This document shows positions 16,381-24,531 of a stretch of DNA of 64,000 nucleotides, one piece after another. Each line of letters opens with the position of its first letter. Positions within the stretch are counted from its first letter, which is position 1. The stretch is from Ruminococcus flavefaciens (GTDB lineage Bacteria > Bacillota > Clostridia > Oscillospirales > Ruminococcaceae), in contig NZ_FPIP01000003.1 of assembly GCF_900119075.1 (NCBI RefSeq), forward strand, positions 1 through 64,000, read 5' to 3'. Under the pieces are notes generated by a model. That model searched no databases. It saw nothing but the letters and a program-made list of their open reading frames with translations, and was not told the DNA's origin. Position numbers and translations under genes: made by a program.

Positions 16381-17877
16381 ATGAAAAAATTCATCAGTAT
16401 ATTAGCAGCTCTTACACTTATGGCAGGCTGTTTTTCCTGCAGCGAGGAAAAGGACTCAAAGTCCGACAGCAAGCCTGTTGAGGCTGATACAACTATATCC
16501 GAAGCAGACGGCTCGGTGGACGAGCCCGTAGTTCAGCAGCAGGCGGAGTTCCGCGAATACCAAGCCGAGGACTTCAAGACTATCAACGTAAACCTCACCA
16601 AGACCGACAAGGAGCCGCCGTTCAAGCTCCACAGCCTTAATATCAGCGAGCTGGACTTCGGCGAGCGTATCTCGCCATGCAAGCAGGGCGAGTACCGCGA
16701 CAAATACAAACCGGATTTCAGCGACATCGACGATCCTGATATAGATGATGAATACAGGGAATATATGGAGAGTGTCAGGACGGAATGGGAGAATATCTGT
16801 AAGGTGCCCGCAAAGGGCGCTATTCAATTCTGGCGTCAGTGCGGAAACGATATATACGCCGCTGTAGGCTATGACACCTACTGCTCAGGGGGAGACCATG
16901 AGGTATCCATCTTCCGCGTTGACGGTCTCACAGGCGAAGCCACGGAGATATACCGCCATTCCGATCCCGAGGAAAGCTTTAATGTTGAAACTATCGCTGT
17001 GCCCAATGGAAAGGTATATCTTTCTGTAAAGGATAAAGGTCTCATGTACCTTGACGGCGATAAGCTGGTACCAATGCATTATCTTGAAGGCTATTCCCAT
17101 TCTCTTATGGGGGATTCCTCGGATAAATTAGTTTTTATGAGCACAAAAACATTTTTAAAGGAAGTTCCCGACGATTATGAGCCGCAGTCTGGCGATATAG
17201 TGCCCGAAAAGGACGGAAAAAGATATCTGAATACAGGGGAAGAAAAGGTTATAAGCGAATATCTTCCCGATAAGGACGAATGGAAAGAGATATCGAGAAG
17301 AACATACACGCCTGAGGAGATAAACTCGGGGATCGAGTATGAAAACTTACCGCGTGTATACGGCAAGCTTGCTGCCCATACGGAAAAGCCCGAGGGCAAG
17401 CGCAAATTGGACGTCGTTACCGACGAATACCGCGTAGGTACGGGTATCACGGGCTTGGATATCCTCTATGCAGACCATGACAGACTGGTGGTCAAGCTCA
17501 GCAACAAAAATATCGTTCACGTCTTCGATATGGCAAAAATGGAGCATTATGTGTTGGATTGTTCGGGCTTAGCGCCTATGAGCCAGTATTTCGGGGGTGG
17601 AATTTTCGTCTATGCCAACAATATCGAAAGTAATATTTACTATATTATGCCCGAATTAGGACTTACATTCACTTTTAACAAGTTCCATGAAAAAATTGAT
17701 GAGAGCTATAGCAGCTATATCAATGCGTACAGAGGCGACGGAAGCTTCGGTTTTCAGCAGGGTATTGCCATGAACAAACAAGAGAAACGAGATCCCGAGA
17801 CCAATAACGTAATCTACACGAATTATGATTACGAGGAAAATATATACTGGGTGAACGGAGATGAAATGAATGGATAA
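16381..17877 (+). CDS. Lipoprotein of unknown function, paralogue A
   Basis: 498 aa with a lipoprotein signal (LTLMAGCFSC, Cys ~18) and a Ser/Asp/Glu-rich linker. The body starts with FREYQAEDFKTINVNL, then KEPPFKLHSLNISELDFGER, and continues with repeated strand-like blocks (DIYAAVGYDTY, KVYLSVKDKGLMYLDGDKL, DRLVVKLSNKNIVHVFDM) that suggest a beta-propeller-like fold. I do not recognise the family. A site AAAGGGGCAG precedes the ATG. The gene overlaps the next one by 8 bp, and the two proteins are clearly homologous, so this is a tandem duplication in one operon. Confidence 0.85.
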   Translation: MKKFISILAALTLMAGCFSCSEEKDSKSDSKPVEADTTISEADGSVDEPVVQQQAEFREYQAEDFKTINVNLTKTDKEPPFKLHSLNISELDFGERISPCKQGEYRDKYKPDFSDIDDPDIDDEYREYMESVRTEWENICKVPAKGAIQFWRQCGNDIYAAVGYDTYCSGGDHEVSIFRVDGLTGEATEIYRHSDPEESFNVETIAVPNGKVYLSVKDKGLMYLDGDKLVPMHYLEGYSHSLMGDSSDKLVFMSTKTFLKEVPDDYEPQSGDIVPEKDGKRYLNTGEEKVISEYLPDKDEWKEISRRTYTPEEINSGIEYENLPRVYGKLAAHTEKPEGKRKLDVVTDEYRVGTGITGLDILYADHDRLVVKLSNKNIVHVFDMAKMEHYVLDCSGLAPMSQYFGGGIFVYANNIESNIYYIMPELGLTFTFNKFHEKIDESYSSYINAYRGDGSFGFQQGIAMNKQEKRDPETNNVIYTNYDYEENIYWVNGDEMNG

Positions 17878-19252
17878 AAGGAAGCTGAGAGCATTTGCGG
17901 CGGCTCTTGTAATTGCCGCAGTATCGGCAAATGTGGGCTGCGATGACAAGAAAAAGCCCCAGCCCGTCCCCACAGAGAGCGAGACAGGGGGCGACTACCG
18001 CGAGGAGAACAGCGAAGCTCCCGATGTGACGGAAAAGCCCGTGTTCAGGGAGTTTGCCGAGTCCGATTTCAAGGACATCACCCTTTCCGTGAACATAGTG
18101 GACAAGGAGCCTCCCGTTGAGGTAAGCTCCGTTGATATCAGCGGCTTTGACTTCGGCGAGAAAGTCCCTGTCTGCAACAAGGAGGAGTTCGCCGAGGACT
18201 ACTACAACAACAAAGAGCAGTACAACGGACACCCTTTATTCAGGTGGCAGAATTTCGTAAATAAGCCAATAAAGGGTGCCCCATATAAATGCTGTATATG
18301 GAACGGAAAATGCTATATCTACGTCTTGTATGATAATTTAAATATATATGACTGGGAGCTCTACAGCTATGATATGGCAGGGGGCAAGCCCGAGGAGATA
18401 TACAGCTGGTCGGCGGAAACTCCCGATGAATACTGCGAAAGCATGAGCTATTTCTGCGACGGAGCTATGTTCTATACATATCACAAGAACGATGAAAACG
18501 ACTCCTTGAAGCAGGTCAAGCGGTTCGACCTTGAAACAGGCAAAGAGACCGTGATTTACGAGGACAGGGGCATAGATGTGGGCATATGGCTCAACGAGGA
18601 TTATTCGGGGAATATATTGCTTCAGGAGCATCATAACGTCAGCCATGAGGATACTGTAATATATATTTACGACAGCGAAAAGGGTGAATTCGTGAAAGAG
18701 AACGGTACAGAAGCTCCCGAGGGAAAAATAGTGGCAAGTGACCGTTTCAACGGAGTATATTCCTATCTCGTAAAGCCCGAGGGCAAGCGCAAATATGAAT
18801 TGGTCAACGACTATTACCGTATCGGTACGGCTCTTACTACAGGACGTATCGTCTATGCCGACGAGAAGATAGCCCTGCTGTACAATAACGTGAAGCTCCA
18901 TATCTACAATCTTGAAAAAATGGAGCACTGCATTATGGATATATCGGATATGGGCAATGATATGGCGATGTCTGACGGTATGCTGTTCATCGGAAACAGG
19001 GGAAAAGATTTCAGAATGCCTGTGTACTGCATGATACCCGAGCTCGGAATAACCTTTCCCATAGTTGAGGACGGTACATACAGCGATATAAGCCAAGCTC
19101 CCGACGGCGTGACCTTTAACGAAACAAGTCAGGACGTGCAGGAGATAAACGGCTATGAGATAACCGACGATAACGGAGCAATTTTCTATGCAGGCGGCTA
19201 TTCTCATGCATACAACAGGATAGACAAGGTCTATACAGTAAAGATGAAATAA
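17870..19252 (+). CDS. Lipoprotein of unknown function, paralogue B
   Basis: 460 aa, homologous over its length to the preceding protein: FREFAESDFKDITLSVN, KEPPVEVSSVDISGFDFGEK, KPEGKRKYELVNDYYRIGT and LHIYNLEKMEHCIMD match paralogue A segments. The signal ends in AVSANVGC (Cys ~24). The ATG lies inside the end of paralogue A (ATGAATGGATAA), so translation is probably coupled. It ends directly on the A-tract of a terminator whose loop has been invaded by a mobile element (19269-19538). Function unknown; probably an extracytoplasmic sensing or binding protein. Confidence 0.85.
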   Translation: MDKRKLRAFAAALVIAAVSANVGCDDKKKPQPVPTESETGGDYREENSEAPDVTEKPVFREFAESDFKDITLSVNIVDKEPPVEVSSVDISGFDFGEKVPVCNKEEFAEDYYNNKEQYNGHPLFRWQNFVNKPIKGAPYKCCIWNGKCYIYVLYDNLNIYDWELYSYDMAGGKPEEIYSWSAETPDEYCESMSYFCDGAMFYTYHKNDENDSLKQVKRFDLETGKETVIYEDRGIDVGIWLNEDYSGNILLQEHHNVSHEDTVIYIYDSEKGEFVKENGTEAPEGKIVASDRFNGVYSYLVKPEGKRKYELVNDYYRIGTALTTGRIVYADEKIALLYNNVKLHIYNLEKMEHCIMDISDMGNDMAMSDGMLFIGNRGKDFRMPVYCMIPELGITFPIVEDGTYSDISQAPDGVTFNETSQDVQEINGYEITDDNGAIFYAGGYSHAYNRIDKVYTVKMK

Positions 19253-19567
19253 AAAAAGGTGCGGATTAACCGCAACACTTATATAGAAGCTTACAGTTAA
19301 TTATGGGGGAAACCTTTCTGAGGAAAGGTTCTTCCCCATACCCCTTTCCAAAGACTTTTATCTGGTTTTTTCACAGATAGGGCGCTTCTTAAATAAAAAA
19401 AGACCTGCAAAAATGCAGGTGCGCCCTATCTGTGAAAAAACAAAACGAAAGTTTTAGGGAGAGAGTTTGAGAGAAGCCCCTTTTTCAAAAGGGGTTCTCT
19501 CAATAATAATTATAAAACTTCTATATGAGTATCATGGTTAGGCTGCTCCCCTTTCCGCACCTTTTTT
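19251..19567 (+). terminator. Terminator split by a MITE-like insertion (locus 1)
   Basis: Arms AAAAAAAGGTGCGGA (19251-19265) and TCCGCACCTTTTTT (19554-19567) are perfectly complementary but now 288 bp apart. Without the insert the loop reads TTAGGCTGCTCCCCTT, the complement of AAGGGGAGCAGCCTAA, which is also the loop sequence of three other terminators in the window. Confidence 0.85.
19269..19538 (+). mobile_element. MITE-like element, copy 1 (270 bp)
   Basis: No coding capacity. Flanked by TA at 19267-19268 and 19539-19540. Imperfect terminal inverted repeats: left ACCGCAACACTTATATAGAA, right end complement ACCATGATACTCATATAGAA. Interior is a chain of hairpins (GGGGGAAACC..., CAGATAGGGCGC...GCGCCCTATCTG, CCCCTTTTTCAAAAGGGG). 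Nearly identical, in opposite orientation, to 24231-24500. TA duplication suggests mobilisation by an IS630/Tc1-mariner-type transposase not present here. Confidence 0.85.
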
Positions 19568-19570
19568 AGT

Positions 19571-19797
19571 CGTTAGCCTTTAGCTGTAGGGGCGCACATT
19601 GTGCGCCCGCGCAAAACATCGAAAAAACGAATTGTAGGGGGCGATGCCTAACAGGCACCCGTACCCTCTGTCCTGCGGACATCTCCCTGTACTACAGGGA
19701 GTCACCCACATCGCCCCGTGATCTATGATTGATTTTATCGGGCTGATGTAGGCATCAGCCCCTACAATCTTAGTTCTTAGCTCTTAGTTCTAAATTA
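19571..19797. repeat. REP cluster with heptamers and a nested insertion
   Basis: Heptamers CGTTAGC CTTTAGC lead into a GTAG REP with stem GGGCGCAC/GTGCGCCC (19586-19608). A second REP starts at 19634 (GTAGGGGGCGATGCC) but is split by the CCCTCTGTC...GGGAGTCACC module; its other arm CACATCGCCCC resumes at about 19707. An inverted REP ending CCCCTAC (19739-19766) is followed by TTAGTTC TTAGCTC TTAGTTC. Confidence 0.8.
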
Positions 19798-20265
19798 CCG
19801 AAGGTATTCCTCGATAACGTCCAGCTCCCCGTATGTGCGGAGCAGGGTATATCCCGTATTCGCCAGCACCGCATTTACGAAGTCATCGCGCTCCACGCGG
19901 TCGGGACGTGCATGGGAGCTGTCGTCCAGCTCGATAAGCGCCACTATGGACGTGTCCTCGTCGGCAAGTGCAAAGTCGATATGCTTAGCCTTTATCTTGT
20001 TGAAGCACTCCATCCAGAAAGGGTTCTCGGCTTTTGGCTTTGGCTCGATAAGGTCGGCAAGCCGCACCTTTGTGAAGATACTCAGCCCGTACTCGTCAGC
20101 GAGGGGCTTGAGCTTTTTGTAGAACTCGTACTCGCGGTCGGTGAGAACGGTCTTTGCGTTGTAGAGCTTGGTGATATCGGGCTTGTGAAGTCTCCTGTAA
20201 AGCCATATGCAAAAGGCTGTTATAAGCCCGATAACGAGAAGTGCAATAAATTCGTTTACGTTCAT
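19795..20265 (-). CDS. DUF2726 (nuclease-like) membrane-anchored protein
   Basis: 156 aa. One N-terminal membrane span (~5-23) then a DUF2726 domain: LTDREYEFYKKLKPLA, FTKVRLADLI, KAKHIDFALADEDT, ALIELDDSSHARPDRVERDD and GYTLLRTY. DUF2726 has a restriction-endonuclease-like layout; the Asp, Glu-Leu-Asp-Asp and Arg-Asp residues fit a metal site. Known members are linked to DNA processing only by fold, so the role is open. The stop codon lies within a heptamer array. It sits between the two inverted MITE copies. Confidence 0.8.
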   Translation of the reverse strand: MNVNEFIALLVIGLITAFCIWLYRRLHKPDITKLYNAKTVLTDREYEFYKKLKPLADEYGLSIFTKVRLADLIEPKPKAENPFWMECFNKIKAKHIDFALADEDTSIVALIELDDSSHARPDRVERDDFVNAVLANTGYTLLRTYGELDVIEEYLR

Positions 20266-20297
20266 GTTATAATTACATTTGTTCTTTCTTAATTTTT

Positions 20298-20336
20298 AAA
20301 CGGTCATAAAGAAATGCTTCTTTATGACCGTTTTTT
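20298..20336 (-). terminator. Terminator between paaK and the DUF2726 gene
   Basis: AAACGGTCATAAAGAA and TTCTTTATGACCGTTT form a 16-bp stem with a 4-nt loop, T-rich on both sides. Confidence 0.88.
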
Positions 20337-20357
20337 AGCGTACCTGCAGTGACTTTA

Positions 20358-21593
20358 TCAGTCGTATCTCTCGTCGATAACTCTGGCAGTTTTCTTCATG
20401 CTTCTCGGGAGCACGCCTATCTCGACTACCTTTACGATAGGAGTAAATCCGATACGGCTCTTTACCTTTTCGGCTATCTTCTTGCTGAGAGTTGCGAAGT
20501 CCACATCGCCTGTAGACTCAACGTAGATACGCATAGTGTCCTTGCCGTCAAGGTGAGAGATACGTATCTGATACTCGCTGGAAATTTCATCAAAGTTAGC
20601 GAGTACCTCCTCTATCTGGCTTGGGAATACGTTTACGCCCTTTATCTTCATCATGTCGTCGGTACGTCCCATGATAACGTCTATTCTCGGGTAGCAGCGT
20701 CCGCACTTGCACTTGCCGGGGACTATCCTTGAAAGGTCGTGAGTTCTGTAACGGATAAGGGGAGCGCCCTCCTTGACGAGAGTCGTGATGACTATCTCGC
20801 CCATTTCGCCGTCGGGAACAGGCTCGCCTGTCTTAGGATCGATTATCTCTATGTAGATGAAGTCGTCCCAATAGTGCATAGCAGTCTCGCCTGGGCAGTT
20901 TATACCGATACCGGGACCGTATATCTCGGTAAGTCCGTAGATATCAAAGAGCTCGATACCAAGCTCGTTATGGATACGCTCGCGCATTTTGTCGCTCCAG
21001 CGCTCAGAGCCGATAACGCCTTTTTTCAGGTGTATCTTGTCCTTGATACCGCGCTTTTCTATCTCCTCAGCGAGAAGCAGTGCGTATGAAGAAGTAGAGC
21101 AGAGGACTGTGCTCTTCATATCCTGCATCATCTGGAGCTGCTTGTCGGTATTTCCGGGGCCCATAGGTATTACCATAGCGCCAAGCTTCTCAGCGCCGTT
21201 CTGGAAGCCGATGCCTGCTGTCCAGAGTCCGTAGCCGGGAGTTATCTGTATCCTGTCCATGTTTGTGATGCCTGCTGTCTCGTAGCAGCGCTTGAACATG
21301 ATAGCCCAGTCGTCAACGTCCTTGGCTGTATAGGGGATAATTACAGGAGTACCTGTAGTTCCCGATGATGAGTGTATACGGACTATCTCCTCTTCGGGAG
21401 CTGTCATAAGTCCCAGAGGATAAGCGTCGCGGAGGTCCTTTTTCTCGGAGAACGGGAGCTTTGTGAAGTCCTCGGGTGAATCAACGTGTGTTATGCCTGC
21501 CTCTGCAAGCTTTTTTCCGTAAAAACTGCCTGCCTCAACGAGTGCGCGTATACGGTCGTTTACAAGGTCAAGCTGTTTCTGTGATATCTGCAT
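20358..21593 (-). CDS. paaK: Phenylacetate-CoA ligase family protein
   Basis: 411 aa AMP-forming arylacetate-CoA ligase. Motifs: RIHSSSGTTGTPVIIPYT (phosphate loop), TPGYGLWTAGIGFQNGAEKLGA, LFDIYGLTEIYGPGIG, PLIRYRTHDLSRI, MGRTDDMMKIKGVNVFPSQI and a C-terminal PRSMKKTARVIDERYD. It activates phenylacetate or indoleacetate with ATP and CoA. The start at 21593 (MQISQKQLDLVNDRI) follows AAAGGAATAAGAA; a longer upstream frame covers a REP. It is 116 nt downstream of iorB on the same strand and the pairing with IorAB is typical of arylpyruvate metabolism. Confidence 0.92.
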   Translation of the reverse strand: MQISQKQLDLVNDRIRALVEAGSFYGKKLAEAGITHVDSPEDFTKLPFSEKKDLRDAYPLGLMTAPEEEIVRIHSSSGTTGTPVIIPYTAKDVDDWAIMFKRCYETAGITNMDRIQITPGYGLWTAGIGFQNGAEKLGAMVIPMGPGNTDKQLQMMQDMKSTVLCSTSSYALLLAEEIEKRGIKDKIHLKKGVIGSERWSDKMRERIHNELGIELFDIYGLTEIYGPGIGINCPGETAMHYWDDFIYIEIIDPKTGEPVPDGEMGEIVITTLVKEGAPLIRYRTHDLSRIVPGKCKCGRCYPRIDVIMGRTDDMMKIKGVNVFPSQIEEVLANFDEISSEYQIRISHLDGKDTMRIYVESTGDVDFATLSKKIAEKVKSRIGFTPIVKVVEIGVLPRSMKKTARVIDERYD

Positions 21594-21619
21594 TTTTCTT
21601 ATTCCTTTCGTTGTTTTCT

Positions 21620-21645
21620 GTAGGGAACTCCGTCCTCGGTGTTCC
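21620..21645 (+). repeat. REP palindrome between iorB and paaK
   Basis: GTAG then GGAACTCCGTCCTCGGTGTTCC, one imperfect arm pair. A related degenerate GGCGGAACGGCG/CGACGTTCCC piece follows at about 21668-21694. Both lie within the likely transcript. Confidence 0.65.
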
Positions 21646-21709
21646 ATTATAAACGTTTATCTTGCAGGCGGAACGGCGGGGGCGACGTTCCCTGCAAAAG
21701 ATAGCGCAA

Positions 21710-22291
21710 TTATAAAGCGTATCTGAGGGCCTTGCTGTTTAGCTCTACAAACTGGGGCTTTACTGTCTTTTTCATGGTCTCCTCTATGTCGTCCACTGAG
21801 AAAGGCAGCACGTCGTTGCGCACTGAAGCTCCCAGCATTATCATATTAAGTACCTTAGGGGAGCCTATCTCCTCGCAGGCTTTGGTGCCGTCAACGAGAA
21901 GCACGTTCTTAACGTTGCGCTGGAGGTATTCTATCATTTCCCTGCCTGTGTAATCTGAGCCGCTGAGGGTAGCTGTTACGGGCATTATCGGGTGGGTATT
22001 GACTACCACCTGACCGCCGTCCTTAAGATAGGGCAGCATACGAACAGCCTCCGCAGGCTCGAAGCCGATGATGATATCAGCGGTCTTTTCGGGAAACATA
22101 GGACAGTAGATATCGTCGCCCAGTCTCAGGAAGCTGAAAACGCTTCCGCCCTTCTGAGCCATACCGATAGTCTCGGCGCTCATTACGGGGATATCATGCT
22201 CCATGGCAGTTGCCGCGATAAGCTTTGACGTAAGGACTATGCCCTGACCGCCTACGCCGCAGATAAGGATATTACTCTGCATCTTCGCCAC
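21710..22291 (-). CDS. iorB: Indolepyruvate:ferredoxin oxidoreductase, beta subunit
   Basis: 193 aa gamma-type domain of the 2-oxoacid:ferredoxin oxidoreductases. SNILICGVGGQGIVLTSKLI, the SAETIGMAQKGGSVFSFLR block, DIIIGFEPAEAVRMLPYLK and LNMIMLGAS are characteristic. With IorA it converts arylpyruvates plus CoA to aryl-acetyl-CoA, CO2 and reduced ferredoxin, or the reverse. It overlaps iorA by 20 bp, indicating coupled translation. Confidence 0.94.
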   Translation of the reverse strand: MAKMQSNILICGVGGQGIVLTSKLIAATAMEHDIPVMSAETIGMAQKGGSVFSFLRLGDDIYCPMFPEKTADIIIGFEPAEAVRMLPYLKDGGQVVVNTHPIMPVTATLSGSDYTGREMIEYLQRNVKNVLLVDGTKACEEIGSPKVLNMIMLGASVRNDVLPFSVDDIEETMKKTVKPQFVELNSKALRYAL

Positions 22292-24089
22292 CTCCTATTG
22301 CTCCGAAAGGACATACCTGCGAACAGAGTCCGCAGCCTGTACAGAGCGAATTTTCTATAGTTACCCTGCCGTCCCTGAGTACGATACCTGGGCAGCCCAG
22401 AGTCTTTATGCACTTCTTGCATGATGTGCACTTAGCGCTGTCGATAACGGCGGGCTTGTTGCCCTTGATGAGAACTGCGCACGGTGACTTGAACACGATA
22501 GCCTTTACGCCCTTTTCAGCGGAAACGCGCTTTACCGTGTCAATAGCCTTGCTGAGCTCAAGTGGATTTACGGTCTCAACGGTCTTTACGCCGACGCCCT
22601 TGAGGACTTCCTGTATGCTGACCTTTTCCACTACCTCGCCCATCATGGTGCGTCCTGTGCCTGGGTGTGGCTGATGACCTGTCATGGCAGTTGTGGAGTT
22701 ATCCAGCACTACCAGAGTCATATCCGCCTGATTGTATACGGCGTTGACAGCTCCCGTGATAGCTGATGCGAAGAATGTGGAGTCTCCCACGAATGCAAAG
22801 CAGTTTGTATCGGGCTCTATCTTGCCGATACCCTGTGTTATATTCACGCCTGCGCCCATGCAGAGGCAGGTGTCTACCATATCGAGGGGCATTGCGTTTC
22901 CGAGAGTATAACAGCCGATATCGCCGCAGAATACGGACTTCTTGCCCTTCATTGCTTCCTTTACGGCGAAGAATGAAGCTCTGTGGGGACAGCCTGCGCA
23001 GAGCACAGGAGGTCTTACAGGAAGTGCAGGAGGAGCTTCCATTTCAGCGGTGGCAGGCTTCTCCCAGCCCATGAAATCGGCGATATTTGCAGCCACAGAA
23101 GCACAGGTGTTCTCGCCTGCGTTCTTTACATGGTGGGTGAGCTTGCCAAGTATCTTTGTGTTAAGGTGATACTTTCCGCAGATATAGGTGAGTTCGCGCT
23201 CTATTATGGGATCGAGCTCCTCGATACAGAGCACCTCGTCAAGTCCCTCTAAGAACTTCACAGCAGCCTGCTCGGGGAACGGGAAAGGAGTAGATACCTT
23301 GAATACTCTTGGTGCGCTCTTCCCGCGGAGAGCCTCCATAGTGTATGTATAGCTTATACCGTGAGTAGCAATACCATTGCGGCAGCTCTTGTCGGCAGCC
23401 TCGGTAATGATATTGCGCTCATAATCGGAGAATACCTGCGAAAGCTCAACATTTCTGGCTTCGATATTTATATGGGCGTTATAGGAAAGACGTGGGAAAA
23501 TTACCCATTTTGAGGAGTCCTTTACGAATCCCTCGGGCTTGTTGACCTTGTACTCCTCCTTGTCCTTGACCTCGATAGAAGCATAGCCGTGACAGACTCT
23601 TGTGGTAGGTCTGAAAAGAACGGGGGTATAGTATTTTTCGGAGTACTCAAAAGCCTCCTGTATCATGTCGTAGGCTTCCTGTACGGACGACGGATCGAAG
23701 CAGGGGAGCTTCGAGAAAGAAGCGAAATGACGGGTATCCTGCTCGGTCTGAGACGATATGGGGCCCGGATCGTCGGCAACAAGTATGACCATGCCGCCCT
23801 TTACGCCGATGTAGGCAAGGCTCATAAGCGGATCGGACGCCACGTTAAGACCTACCTGCTTCATGGTGACCATTGAGCGTGCGCCGCTGTAGGCAGCGCC
23901 TGCGCCAAGCTCCAGAGCAGCCTTTTCGTTTACCGACCATTCAACATAGATAGAGCCGTCGTTTACTTTTGCGGTAGTTTCGAGGACTTCCGTTGAGGGA
24001 GTGCCGGGGTAGCCCGAAACAAGGTTCAGGCCTGCCGCCACAGCGCCTCTTGCGATAGCGGCATTGCCCATTAAGAATTCCTTATGCAT
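22272..24089 (-). CDS. iorA: Indolepyruvate:ferredoxin oxidoreductase, alpha subunit
   Basis: 605 aa. N-terminal pyrimidine-binding domain (GNAAIARGAVAAGLNLVSGY, PGTPSTEV), a central TPP-binding domain (VFCGDIGCYTLG, CLCMGAGVNITQGIG, FAFVGDSTFFASAI with the GDS...N metal motif) and a C-terminal ferredoxin-like tail with two 4Fe-4S motifs: CTSCKKCIKTLGCP and CTGCGLCSQVCP. It acts on indolepyruvate, phenylpyruvate and p-hydroxyphenylpyruvate. The site AAGGAGAGATC precedes the ATG. First gene of the iorA-iorB-paaK set. Confidence 0.95.
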   Translation of the reverse strand: MHKEFLMGNAAIARGAVAAGLNLVSGYPGTPSTEVLETTAKVNDGSIYVEWSVNEKAALELGAGAAYSGARSMVTMKQVGLNVASDPLMSLAYIGVKGGMVILVADDPGPISSQTEQDTRHFASFSKLPCFDPSSVQEAYDMIQEAFEYSEKYYTPVLFRPTTRVCHGYASIEVKDKEEYKVNKPEGFVKDSSKWVIFPRLSYNAHINIEARNVELSQVFSDYERNIITEAADKSCRNGIATHGISYTYTMEALRGKSAPRVFKVSTPFPFPEQAAVKFLEGLDEVLCIEELDPIIERELTYICGKYHLNTKILGKLTHHVKNAGENTCASVAANIADFMGWEKPATAEMEAPPALPVRPPVLCAGCPHRASFFAVKEAMKGKKSVFCGDIGCYTLGNAMPLDMVDTCLCMGAGVNITQGIGKIEPDTNCFAFVGDSTFFASAITGAVNAVYNQADMTLVVLDNSTTAMTGHQPHPGTGRTMMGEVVEKVSIQEVLKGVGVKTVETVNPLELSKAIDTVKRVSAEKGVKAIVFKSPCAVLIKGNKPAVIDSAKCTSCKKCIKTLGCPGIVLRDGRVTIENSLCTGCGLCSQVCPFGAIGGGEDAE

Positions 24090-24156
24090 ATGATCTCTCC
24101 TTTTTTACAATATAGGATAAGCGCAGAAAACTGCGCTAATAATCAACACTTAATTT

Positions 24157-24185
24157 ATTATATCACCCTTGATGTTCAATGTCAA
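24157..24185 (-). promoter_or_regulatory. Promoter of iorA-iorB-paaK
   Basis: Minus strand TTGACA, 17 nt, TATAAT. The ~65-nt leader has a hairpin GCGCAG-TTTT-CTGCGC (24121-24136). Confidence 0.8.
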
Positions 24186-24210
24186 AGGGAATGTTGAAAA
24201 AAACCACAAA

Positions 24211-24518
24211 AAAAACAAGCGCAAAAGATAACCATGATACTCATATAGAAGTTTTATAATTATTATTGAGAGAACCCCTTTTGAAAAAGGGGCTTCTCTC
24301 AAACTCTCTCCCTAAAACTTTCGTTTTGTTTTTTCACAGATAGGGCGCATCTGCATTTTTGCAGGTCTTTTTTTATTTAAGAAGCGCCCTATCTGCGAAA
24401 AAACCAGATAAAAGTCTTTGGAAAGGGGTATGGGGGAGAACCTTTCCTCAGAAAGGTTTCCCCCATAATTAACTGTAAGCTTCTATATAAGTGTTGCGGT
24501 TACTTTGCGCTTGTTTTT
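24211..24518. terminator. Terminator split by a MITE-like insertion (locus 2)
   Basis: AAAAACAAGCGCAAA (24211-24225) and TTTGCGCTTGTTTTT (24504-24518) are perfectly complementary but separated by the 270-bp element. Without it the loop would be AGATAC. The terminator lies downstream of the minus-strand lipoprotein operon. Confidence 0.85.
24231..24500 (-). mobile_element. MITE-like element, copy 2 (270 bp)
   Basis: Reverse-oriented near-identical copy of 19269-19538, same length, flanked by TA at 24229-24230 and 24501-24502. The two copies face each other across a 5-kb segment carrying the DUF2726 gene, paaK, iorB and iorA. Confidence 0.87.
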
Positions 24519-24531
24519 GAGATCATTATTC

